A stretch of 8,867 nt of DNA. It comes from an uncultured Ardenticatenia bacterium. Its GTDB lineage: Bacteria; Chloroflexota; Anaerolineae; Promineifilales; Promineifilaceae. The notes under the pieces are model-generated. The model made no database searches and had not been told where the DNA came from. It saw only the letters and a list, made by a program, of their open reading frames with translations. Positions 1 to 6,173 of the stretch are shown here, piece by piece (the stretch's first letter is position 1; the number at the start of each line of letters is the position of its first letter). The translations under genes and the position numbers were made by a program. The stretch is taken from contig CALLZA010000613.1 of assembly GCA_937858165.1 (NCBI GenBank), forward strand, positions 1-8,867, read 5' to 3'.

Positions 1-139
1 CCATTTGTTCTATATATCGTCGTTCTTTGTATCCTGCGTGCGCTATTCTCTCAAGATTCAGTCGATGACAGCGCATTTGTGGTTAATCGGTTACTGGTAT
101 GAGACGGGCTACTCTGAAGATTGATCTTTTTTTTTTTTT
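1..139. other. Non-genomic read tail left of the P5 adapter
   Basis: This stretch lies outside the sequencing adapter and is not genomic. It ends in a run of 13 T (127-139) directly before the P5 sequence. That is the reverse complement of the A-run a sequencer reports after running off the end of a short library molecule. Positions 1-126 have no recognisable gene, repeat or RNA and look like base calls made past the end of the molecule. Any reading frame here is spurious. Confidence 0.9.
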
Positions 140-209
140 AATGATACGGCGACCACCGAGATCTACACTAAATCGCTCGTCGGCAGCGTCAGATGTGTAT
201 AAGAGACAG
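140..209 (+). other. Illumina Nextera P5 + i5 index + Read-1 transposon adapter
   Basis: The parts are in library order. The P5 flow-cell sequence is at 140-168. An 8-base i5 index (TAAATCGC) is at 169-176, one base from the standard N501/S501 index as I remember it. The Nextera Read-1 stretch TCGTCGGCAGCGTC is at 177-190, and the 19-base Tn5 mosaic end AGATGTGTATAAGAGACAG is at 191-209. The genomic insert starts at 210. This is assembly contamination, not a mobile element, although the mosaic end is an engineered Tn5 end. Translated, it puts a false N-terminus onto the downstream regulator. Confidence 0.98.
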
Positions 210-542
210 GGCCACGACTGTGCCCTGGAACTGATGCAGCGCCCGCAGCGGCCGACGGCCCTCTTCTGTTTCAACGACCGCATGGCTATGGGCGCCTACG
301 ACGCCCTGCGCAAGTTGGGTCTGTCCATCCCGGATGACGTGGCCGTGGTCGGCTTCGACAATCAGGAGATCGTCGCCGCCCAACTCTATCCAGCGCTGAC
401 AACGATGCAGTTGCCGCACTACCAGATGGGCCGCTGGGCCATCGACGAGTTGTTGCGGCTGATAGGCCAGGGCGGGCCGACGGCCGAGCCGCCGGTGCAG
501 CACAAGATGCCCTGCCCGTTGATCGAACGGAATTCGGTATGA
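210..542 (+). CDS. LacI-family transcriptional regulator, C-terminal fragment
   Basis: The last 110 residues of a LacI/GalR-type repressor are present; the start is cut off by the contig end at 210. The fragment covers the end of the periplasmic-binding-protein-like effector domain. Recognisable blocks are RPTALFCFNDRMAMGAYDAL, then the LGLSIPDDVAVVGFDN block (strand and Asp that line the sugar pocket), then LTTMQLPHYQMGRWAIDELL. The N-terminal helix-turn-helix is missing, so nothing can be read of the operator specificity. A family member is normally about 330-350 residues, so about two thirds is lost. It lies 140 bases upstream of the sugar-binding protein gene and is on the same strand, so it is probably the local regulator that senses fructose, sucrose or a fructo-oligosaccharide; the effector is inferred from the neighbours. 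The in-frame sequence before 210 (starting ATG 99) is adapter translation and must be removed. Confidence 0.93.
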   Translation, partial: GHDCALELMQRPQRPTALFCFNDRMAMGAYDALRKLGLSIPDDVAVVGFDNQEIVAAQLYPALTTMQLPHYQMGRWAIDELLRLIGQGGPTAEPPVQHKMPCPLIERNSV

Positions 543-595
543 AAGGCTTGCAGGAGAAGAGAGGAGGTCTGATGGAGAGAAGGAAGGAGCGTTAG
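539..595 (+). other. Candidate 18-codon leader ORF (very weak)
   Basis: An ATG at 539 overlaps the regulator stop as ATGA and opens an 18-codon frame, MKGLQEKRGGLMERRKER, ending at TAG 593-595. Inside it, a strong ribosome-binding sequence AGGAGG (562-567) stands 4 bases before an in-frame ATG (572), which could give a 7-residue peptide containing tandem AGA-AGG arginine codons, usually rare in GC-rich genomes. The stretch is simply purine-rich, so chance is a serious alternative. No coding evidence beyond the frame and the ribosome-binding site exists. Confidence 0.15.
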
Positions 596-596
596 G

Positions 597-668
597 AACC
601 GGTCAGTAGCCGGTCTGACCCAGCCAACCGGCTGATTGTCATCTACTCGAAAGCATCGCTGAGAATTT
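597..668 (+). promoter_or_regulatory. Candidate operator/promoter region before the sugar-transport operon
   Basis: The 140-base gap between the regulator and the binding-protein gene carries three copies of a CCGG-centred element: AACCGGTCAG at 597-606, AGCCGGTCTG at 608-617 and AACCGGCTGA at 626-635. The first two cores are 11 bases apart, about one helical turn. They also form inverted repeats: GGTCAG (601-606) with CTGACC (615-620), and AGCCGGT (608-614) with ACCGGCT (627-633). The two pairings are mutually exclusive in RNA. A -35-like TTGTCA (636-641) is followed, at a long 19-base spacing, by a poor -10 GAGAAT (661-666). LacI-type repressors bind palindromes with a central CG step, so a CCGG palindrome is a plausible but unproven operator. 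Confidence 0.3.
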
Positions 669-682
669 AGGAGAGAAACGTC

Positions 683-2077
683 ATGAAGAACCAGCAGAGA
701 TGGTGGGTTGTATTTATGCTGCTTGTTGCCCTGGCCCTGGCACTTGTTGCCTGCGGCGGGACGACCACGCCCGAGACCGAGGAGGCCGCGGGTGAGGTGG
801 AAGCGACGGCCGAGACGGCTGTTGAAGAGACAGCTCCCGAAGAGGAAGCCCCGGCCGAAGAAGCGGCCTCAGGCGACAAGATGACCCTGGGTCTGTGGAC
901 GCACTCGGCCGGCAACCCCAACGAACTGGCCGTCATTGAGCAGTGGGTGGCCACCTTTAACGCACAGAGCGATAAGTACGAAGTCGTCATCGAGTCGTTC
1001 CCGCAGGAGTCGTACAACGACTCGGTCGCCGCCGCGTCCGTGGCCGGCAGCTTGCCGTGCATCATCGACCTTGACGGGCCGACCGTGCCCAACTTCGCTT
1101 GGTCGGGCTACATCCAGCCGTTGCCGCTGACCGAGGACGACATCGCCGAGATCGGGCTGCTCGACTCCGCCGTCGGCCGCTACAACGGCCAGGTTTACTC
1201 GGTGGGCCAATTCGACGTGGCCCTGCTTGTCTTTGCCCGCAAGTCTATCCTGGACCAGTACGAAATCCGCATCCCGACGCTCGACGCACCGTGGACGGAG
1301 GATGAGTTCCAGGCCGCCCTGGATACCCTCAAGGACTCTGGCGAGTTCGAATATGCTCTCGACCTGAACGCGGGCAACACTGGTGAGTGGTGGTCTTATG
1401 CCTACTCGCCCCTGCTCCAGAGCTTTGGCGGCGACCTGATCAACCGCGAAACGATGCTGGAAGCGGAAGGCGTTCTGAATGGCCCCGAAGCGCTGGCTTG
1501 GGGCCAGTGGTTCCAGAATCTGTTTGTCGGCGGCTATACGCCGGCCACTCCGGCCGATGATCAGGGCTTCCTGCAAGGCCGCATCCCCCTATGGTACAAC
1601 GGTAGCTGGTCGGCCACGGCTGTGCGCGAGCAGTACGGCGACGATGCCCTCTTCCTGCCGCCGCCCGACCTCGGCAACGGCCCTGTCATCGGCGCCGGTT
1701 CCTGGCAGATGGGTGTGACCACCAGTTGCTCGGAAGAGGCGACCCCCGGCGCGTTCGAGTTCGTCCTCTCCACGGTTCAGCCGGAGAACATCGCCATGAT
1801 GTCAGAGGCGACGAGCCTGATCCCGACTTCGCTGGCTGCGGCCGAACTGACCGAGGGCTATGCCGAGGGCGGGCCGTACCGCATCTTCTTCGACTTCGCC
1901 GAGCGGTTCGCCAAGGTGCGCCCGGAGACGCCCGGTTACCTGACCATCTCCAGCCAGTTTGAGCAGGCCGGCCTGTCGATTCGCGACGGCGGCAACGTGC
2001 AAGACGCGCTGGATGACGCCGTGGATAACATCGAGCAAGACATCGCCGACAACGACGGCTTCGGTTTCGGCAACTAA
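683..2077 (+). CDS. ABC transporter sugar-binding lipoprotein (probable fructo-oligosaccharide binding)
   Basis: A 464-residue extracytoplasmic solute-binding protein of the UgpB/MalE carbohydrate class. It captures the sugar outside the membrane and hands it to the two permeases encoded downstream. Residues 1-24 are a lipoprotein signal: MKNQQR, a hydrophobic stretch, and the lipobox LVAC with Cys24 as the lipidation site. Residues 27-65 form a low-complexity Glu/Ala/Thr/Pro tether, as is common in membrane-anchored binding proteins. The folded domain begins near MTLGLWTHSAG (67-77), whose first strand is typical of family 1 binding proteins. A later block, FLQGRIPLWYNGSWSATAV, matches the conserved region in which the protein closes over the sugar. 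The ATG at 683 is supported by AGGAGA at 669-674 and by the signal peptide that follows directly. The substrate is inferred from the two GH32 genes in the operon; sequence alone does not fix it. A strong stem-loop follows the stop codon. Confidence 0.92.
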   Translation: MKNQQRWWVVFMLLVALALALVACGGTTTPETEEAAGEVEATAETAVEETAPEEEAPAEEAASGDKMTLGLWTHSAGNPNELAVIEQWVATFNAQSDKYEVVIESFPQESYNDSVAAASVAGSLPCIIDLDGPTVPNFAWSGYIQPLPLTEDDIAEIGLLDSAVGRYNGQVYSVGQFDVALLVFARKSILDQYEIRIPTLDAPWTEDEFQAALDTLKDSGEFEYALDLNAGNTGEWWSYAYSPLLQSFGGDLINRETMLEAEGVLNGPEALAWGQWFQNLFVGGYTPATPADDQGFLQGRIPLWYNGSWSATAVREQYGDDALFLPPPDLGNGPVIGAGSWQMGVTTSCSEEATPGAFEFVLSTVQPENIAMMSEATSLIPTSLAAAELTEGYAEGGPYRIFFDFAERFAKVRPETPGYLTISSQFEQAGLSIRDGGNVQDALDDAVDNIEQDIADNDGFGFGN

Positions 2078-2103
2078 CCTCTCGTTCACTTCTTTCCTCC
2101 CGC

Positions 2104-2131
2104 GGGGGGCAGGTCGCAAGATCTGCCCCCC
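2104..2131 (+). terminator. Intercistronic GNRA-capped stem-loop (attenuator or mRNA-stabilising hairpin)
   Basis: GGGGGGCAGGTC (2104-2115) pairs with GATCTGCCCCCC (2120-2131) over 12 pairs, with a single G-U wobble, around the tetraloop GCAA (2116-2119). It starts 27 bases after the binding-protein stop and 73 bases before the next start. No T-run follows (the sequence goes on AGATGGTTCAACTG), so it is not a textbook intrinsic terminator. In many sugar ABC operons a hairpin at this position keeps the binding-protein mRNA in excess over the downstream genes, by partial termination or by blocking 3' exonucleases. That role is inferred here; the structure is seen. Confidence 0.8.
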
Positions 2132-2204
2132 AGATGGTTCAACTGTTTATCAGGTGTGGGCAATCGAGGCTGATCGCAGGCGGTCAGGCTCAGGCAGGTC
2201 AGAT

Positions 2205-3782
2205 ATGCGCGGGCAACTGTGGCTGAAGCTGGTCCTTCTCGTGGCGATGGTCACCTCGTTGGCGGCGCTGGCCGGTTGCTCGGCGACGGCAGCGACAGAG
2301 ACGGGTGCCCTTATGACCCTTGACGAGCCGTTTCGCCCCCAATATCACGTGTCGGTGCCGCGCAACTGGGCCAACGACCCCAACGGCCTGGTCTTCACCG
2401 ATGGCGAGTATCATCTCTATTACCAGCACAACCCTGACGACGTCGTCTGGGGGCCGATGCACTGGGGCCACGCTGTTAGCGCCGACCTGGTCAACTGGAC
2501 GCACCTGCCCATCGCTCTCTATCCTGACGAGTTAGGCACAATCTTCTCCGGCAGTGCCGTCATCGACTGGGATAACACGGCCGGTTTTGGCAAGGAGGCG
2601 ATGGTCGCCGTCTTCACCCACAACGACGACGGCCGCCAGATGCAGAGCGTGGCCAGCAGCACTGACAACGGCCGGACGTGGGCGAAGTACGCCGGCAACC
2701 CGGTGCTGGAACCGCCCAAGAACATCCGCAACTTCCGCGACCCCAAGGTCTTCTGGTATGAAACCGAAGGTGGCGCGGGCCACTGGGTGATGGCCGTCAG
2801 CGGCGGCAACATCATCCTGTTCTTCACTTCGCCCGACCTGGTGAACTGGGAGTCGAGCGGCGGCTTCGGCTTGACCTTCGGCGCGACTTGTGGGGTGTGG
2901 GAAACGCCCGACCTCTTCTCGCTGCCAGTTGACGGTGGGCCCGATTCGCGCTGGGTGCTGGCCGTGGCTATTGGCGATTGCGCGCCGGCCGGTGGCTCCG
3001 GCGTGCAGTACTTCGTGGGCAGTTTCGACGGCCGGACGTTCACCAGCGACAACGACAAAGATACCACTCTGTGGGCCGACTTCGGGGCCGACTTTTACGC
3101 GCCGCAATCGTGGAGCGAGGCTCCTGACAACCGTCGCCTGTGGCTGGCCTGGATGAACAATTGGAGGTATGCCCAGGCCACTCCCGCTTCGACCTGGCGC
3201 GGCGCGTTCACCATCCCGCGCGAGTTGGCCCTGGTGACCACGCCCGACGGTGTGCGCCTGACCCAGCAGCCCATCGCCGAGCTACAACAGTTGCGCGGCC
3301 AGCAGTGGCAGTGGCGCGATGAGATCATTGGGCCGGGCAGTGACCTGCTGGATGAGGTAAGCGGGGAGACGCTGGAAATCGTCGCCGAATTTGCCATGGC
3401 CGACCTGGCCGACGCCGACCGCTTCGGCTTCCGCCTGCGCACCGGTGGCGATGAGGTCACGACCGTCGGCTACGCCACCAAGGGGCGCACCCTGTACGTC
3501 GATCGCGCCCAGTCGGGCGACGTGGCTTTTAACGCCGGTTTCGGTGCCGTGCATACGGCGACGATGGAGCCGCTGGACGGCCTGATCCGGCTACACATCC
3601 TGATCGATCGCGCGTCGGTGGAGGTTTTCGGCAACGACGGCCGCGTTGTCTTCACCGAACAGATTTTCCCCGGCGGCGACAGCCTGGGCCTGGAACTATT
3701 TCTCGACGGACAGCAGGTGACGCTCAACACCCTGGACATCTGGCAGCTTGAGCCGGCCACCTTTCGGGTGGCGGATCGATAG
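2205..3782 (+). CDS. GH32 exo-fructanase lipoprotein (levanase/inulinase-like), extracellular
   Basis: A 525-residue glycoside hydrolase family 32 enzyme that removes fructose from levan, inulin or sucrose-type fructans at the cell surface. Residues 1-25 are a lipoprotein signal with lipobox LAGC (Cys25). The five-bladed propeller carries WANDPNGL with nucleophile Asp58, FRDPKVFW with transition-state stabiliser Asp179, and VWETPDLF with acid/base Glu233. FYAPQ follows at 297-301. The C-terminal beta-sandwich contains SVEVFGNDG (471-479). The stretch GSGVQYFVGSFDGRTF is typical of levanase/exo-inulinase members. Oddities: Ala replaces Met in WMNDPNG, and Thr replaces Cys in the WECPD motif. 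I chose ATG 2205 because it begins the signal peptide; an open frame back to 1959 overlaps the binding-protein gene and the hairpin and has no signal. A weak AGG-type site lies at 2192-2198. The gene sits between the binding protein and the permeases. The exact substrate (levan or inulin) cannot be read. Confidence 0.93.
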   Translation: MRGQLWLKLVLLVAMVTSLAALAGCSATAATETGALMTLDEPFRPQYHVSVPRNWANDPNGLVFTDGEYHLYYQHNPDDVVWGPMHWGHAVSADLVNWTHLPIALYPDELGTIFSGSAVIDWDNTAGFGKEAMVAVFTHNDDGRQMQSVASSTDNGRTWAKYAGNPVLEPPKNIRNFRDPKVFWYETEGGAGHWVMAVSGGNIILFFTSPDLVNWESSGGFGLTFGATCGVWETPDLFSLPVDGGPDSRWVLAVAIGDCAPAGGSGVQYFVGSFDGRTFTSDNDKDTTLWADFGADFYAPQSWSEAPDNRRLWLAWMNNWRYAQATPASTWRGAFTIPRELALVTTPDGVRLTQQPIAELQQLRGQQWQWRDEIIGPGSDLLDEVSGETLEIVAEFAMADLADADRFGFRLRTGGDEVTTVGYATKGRTLYVDRAQSGDVAFNAGFGAVHTATMEPLDGLIRLHILIDRASVEVFGNDGRVVFTEQIFPGGDSLGLELFLDGQQVTLNTLDIWQLEPATFRVADR

Positions 3783-3804
3783 TGTGGTGGAAGGAGACGC
3801 AGAT

Positions 3805-4926
3805 ATGACAACCCCAACTTTGGCTCTGGACCGTGCCGGGTCAGCCCACGAAAAGCGACGGCAGACGCTGACCGGTTACTTGATGGCCGGGCCGGCGATC
3901 CTGCTGATGCTGCTCTTCGTCATCAGCCCGTTCTTTGCCGGCATCTACTATAGCTTCACCAACCAGCGACTCATCTCGGGCAATGAAACCGAAGTCGTCG
4001 GCTTGCGCAACTACCAACGGCTCCTGGCCCTGTCGACGCTGACGGTCGATCCGGAAGTGGACGATACGACCGGCGACTTTGTGCGCGACGAGAACGGCGA
4101 CCTCGTCTTCCCTCGTTCACGCGACTTCACCCGCGACGAGGAGGCCTACCCGCAATACGCCGGGCTGCGCGAATGGTTCACAGTACAGATCGGCGACCGG
4201 CTGACCTACGTCCTGGCCGGCGACCCGCTGTTTATGCGTTCGCTGACCAACAACTTCTTTTTCGCCCTGGTCGTCATCCCGGTGCAGACCAGTCTGGGCC
4301 TGTTGCTGGCGCTGCTGGTCAACCAGGGGTTGCGCGGCCAATCCTTCTTTCGGACGTTGTACTTCGCGCCGGTGGTCACGTCGATGGTAGTGGCGTCGAT
4401 CGTCTGGCGCTTCCTCTATGACGGCAACAACGGTCTGATCAACGAAATGATCGGCGCGCTGACGTTTGGCCTCGTCGGGCCGATCAACTGGCTGGGCAAC
4501 CCCAGCGTGGCTATGTGGGCCATCATCATCATGTCTATCTGGCAGGGGGCGGGGATGCAGATGATGCTGTTCGTGGCCGGGCTGCAACAGATACCGGAGG
4601 CGCTCTACGAAGCGGCCAGCATCGACGGGGCCAACGGCTGGCAGAAGTTCCGCTTCATCACCATTCCCGGTCTGCGTGGCATCATCGTTTTCATCTTCCT
4701 GACCATCACCATCGCCGCCTTCCAGTTGTTCGACCAGGTGCTGGCCATGACCAACGGCGGGCCAGACGACGCCACGACGACCACGGTCTTCCACATGTTC
4801 CGCAACGGCTTCCGCGAACAGGACATCGGCTATGCCTCGACCATCGCCGTCGTCTTCTTCCTGATCATCGTGGCCATCAACCTGGTTCAGCGTTACGTCG
4901 TGCGCGACAGGGATGTCGCCCGGTAG
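3805..4926 (+). CDS. Sugar ABC transporter permease, MalF/UgpA type
   Basis: A 373-residue inner-membrane permease of the CUT1 carbohydrate family. It forms the membrane channel with the next gene product. The first membrane segment is about residues 22-47 (GYLMAGPAILLMLLFVISPFF). Further segments follow from about 148 (FFFALVVIPVQTSLGLLLALLV), and the ATPase-docking EAA loop is at 265-285 (EALYEAASIDGANGWQKF). After NYQRLLA (69-75) there is an unusual acidic loop of about 64 residues, including GDFVRDENGDLVF, before DPLFMRSL (140-147). In typical members these two blocks are nearly adjacent. The start at 3805 has AAGGAG at 3791-3796 with good spacing. An in-frame upstream ATG at 3748 falls inside the GH32 gene and lacks a site. 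It lies 22 bases after that gene and 35 before its partner, so it is co-transcribed. No ATPase gene is in the window; a shared MsmK/UgpC-type ATPase elsewhere is expected. Confidence 0.93.
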   Translation: MTTPTLALDRAGSAHEKRRQTLTGYLMAGPAILLMLLFVISPFFAGIYYSFTNQRLISGNETEVVGLRNYQRLLALSTLTVDPEVDDTTGDFVRDENGDLVFPRSRDFTRDEEAYPQYAGLREWFTVQIGDRLTYVLAGDPLFMRSLTNNFFFALVVIPVQTSLGLLLALLVNQGLRGQSFFRTLYFAPVVTSMVVASIVWRFLYDGNNGLINEMIGALTFGLVGPINWLGNPSVAMWAIIIMSIWQGAGMQMMLFVAGLQQIPEALYEAASIDGANGWQKFRFITIPGLRGIIVFIFLTITIAAFQLFDQVLAMTNGGPDDATTTTVFHMFRNGFREQDIGYASTIAVVFFLIIVAINLVQRYVVRDRDVAR

Positions 4927-4961
4927 TCAGGCTAAGGTATTCGTTCAAGAGGTAAGCAGAC

Positions 4962-5888
4962 ATGACGACAATAACAGACTCCACCATCCCAGCCGGCGTG
5001 CGCCAATCGCGTTCGATGGGTAAAACGATCAAGCTCTGGCTGCGTTACGTGCCGCTGGTGATCCTGGTGTTCTTCTTCACCTTTCCGCTGATCTTCATGA
5101 TCGTCTCGTCGTTCAAAGGCAGTAACCAGCAGATCTTCGGCGACCTGCGCTCGCTCCGCGCCTTCTTGCCGGTGGGCGAACTGACCACGGCCAACTACGA
5201 TCGGGTGTTCACGGATAGCAACTTCCCGCGCTACATGCTCAACTCCATCGTGATTACGGCCGGCACGATCGGCCTGTCGTTGCTGGTCAATAGTATGACG
5301 GCCTACGCCCTGTCGCGTCTGCGCTGGCCGGGGCAAAAGCTCGTTCTGTCCGTCATCATCGCCACGCTGATCATTCCCGGCATGGCCACTGTCATGCCCA
5401 TGCTGCTGCTGGTCAGCCGGCTGCCGGGGCTGTCGTTTGACGAGGGCCTGACTATGACCCAGGGCTGGCTGGACACCTACACCGTCCAGATCATCCCCTT
5501 CATCGTCAGCGCCTACTCCATCTTCCTCTTCTATCAGTTCTTCCAGGACATCCCCAAGGACTTCGATGAAGCGGCGCTGGTGGACGGGGCCAGCCGGTTC
5601 CAGATCTACTACCGCATCATCGTCCCCATCTCGCTGCCGGTCTTCGCCTCGGTGGCCATTTTGACCTTCATCTCGTCATGGAACTCCTTCCTGTGGCCCA
5701 TTATGACCGTCCAGAGCGACGAGCTTCGCCCGGTCATGGTCGGTCTACAGTTCTTCTTCCAGCGCGATACGAATTGGGGCGAGGTCATGGCCTATACAAC
5801 CATGATCACCATACCGGTGCTGATTTTCTTCTTCATCTTTCAAAGCGCCTTCGTCAAGAGCATGGCTTCGAGCGGCGTGAAGGGTTAA
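4962..5888 (+). CDS. Sugar ABC transporter permease, MalG/UgpE type
   Basis: A 308-residue permease, the second half of the CUT1 channel. After a short basic N-terminus, membrane segment 1 is about residues 29-50 (YVPLVILVFFFTFPLIFMIV). It is followed by SSFKGSNQQIF and the external region with NYDRVFTDSNFPRYMLNSI, a standard MalG-family arrangement. The EAA loop is at 203-222 (EAALVDGASRFQIYYRIIVP), in its expected cytoplasmic place near the C-terminal third. ALSRLRWPG (about 116-124) ends the second segment as in relatives. The last segment ends FVKSMASSGVKG, matching the common 'GLTAGAVKG' ending of the family in shape. The start at 4962 has AGAGGTA at 4948-4954. Length is normal for the family (about 270-310). 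Together with the preceding gene and the binding protein it makes an importer lacking only its ATPase. Confidence 0.93.
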   Translation: MTTITDSTIPAGVRQSRSMGKTIKLWLRYVPLVILVFFFTFPLIFMIVSSFKGSNQQIFGDLRSLRAFLPVGELTTANYDRVFTDSNFPRYMLNSIVITAGTIGLSLLVNSMTAYALSRLRWPGQKLVLSVIIATLIIPGMATVMPMLLLVSRLPGLSFDEGLTMTQGWLDTYTVQIIPFIVSAYSIFLFYQFFQDIPKDFDEAALVDGASRFQIYYRIIVPISLPVFASVAILTFISSWNSFLWPIMTVQSDELRPVMVGLQFFFQRDTNWGEVMAYTTMITIPVLIFFFIFQSAFVKSMASSGVKG

Positions 5889-5907
5889 CTCCCAAAGGAG
5901 GTGTGGT

Positions 5908-6156
5908 GTGGGTATTATCGTCTGGATTCTCGTGGGCGTAGTGGGCGGGTTGCTTTCCAGCCACCTGTCCGGCCGGAAGACGTCGAGTGACTACGCGCTC
6001 AACATCGCCGCCGGCATCGTCGGCGCGGTCGTGGCCGGTTTCATCACCAACCTGGTCATCCTCCGCCCGGTGCTGAGCGCCAACCTGCAAAACGGGCTGG
6101 TGTCGGTGTTGGGGGCGGCCCTGTTCCTGGTCCTCGCTAATCTGTTGCGGCGCTAG
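5908..6156 (+). CDS. GlsB/YeaQ/YmgE-family small membrane protein
   Basis: An 82-residue, glycine-rich, three-helix membrane protein. It begins MGIIVWILVGVVGGLLSS, the hallmark opening of the 'transglycosylase-associated'/GlsB-YeaQ family (compare GIIAWIVVGLIAGWLA in relatives). The second helix is about residues 29-52 and the third about 60-80, ending in LLRR. The molecular function is not established; members are linked to envelope stress and general stress in other bacteria. The start is GTG 5908, chosen because the very strong site AAAGGAGGT (5894-5902) stands six bases upstream and because the family motif begins there. It is wedged between a permease (19 bases) and the cytoplasmic GH32 (17 bases), so it is co-transcribed with sugar genes. 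That placement is unusual, and a role in the transporter or hitch-hiking are both possible. Confidence 0.85.
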   Translation: MGIIVWILVGVVGGLLSSHLSGRKTSSDYALNIAAGIVGAVVAGFITNLVILRPVLSANLQNGLVSVLGAALFLVLANLLRR

Positions 6157-6173
6157 CAAGGAGAACCACCAGG

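Noticed and set aside
191..209. Tn5 mosaic ends at 191-209 and 8718-8736 as inverted repeats of a transposon of about 8.5 kb
   Set aside because: Both are joined to Illumina index and flow-cell sequences, so they are tagmentation adapters, not the ends of a natural mobile element.
869..1576. 235-codon minus-strand open frame across the binding-protein gene
   Set aside because: It is a shadow of a codon-biased real gene, with no domain and no initiation signal.
1959..2204. N-terminal extension of the lipoprotein GH32 frame (open from ATG 1959)
   Set aside because: It overlaps the 3' end of the binding-protein gene and the stem-loop, gives a low-complexity Ser/Thr/Pro peptide, and would bury the lipoprotein signal that starts at 2205.
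2532..3107. 182-191-codon minus-strand open frames across the lipoprotein GH32
   Set aside because: They lie antisense to conserved GH32 catalytic motifs and have no ribosome-binding site or recognisable domain.
3748..3804. Upstream ATG for the first permease
   Set aside because: It lies inside the GH32 gene; ATG 3805 has a proper AAGGAG site and leads directly into the normal cytoplasmic N-terminus.
4117..4794. 225-codon minus-strand open frame across the first permease
   Set aside because: It is a mirror of a strongly biased GC-rich gene; its translation is rich in Asp, His, Arg and Gln without any domain, while the plus strand has a full permease.
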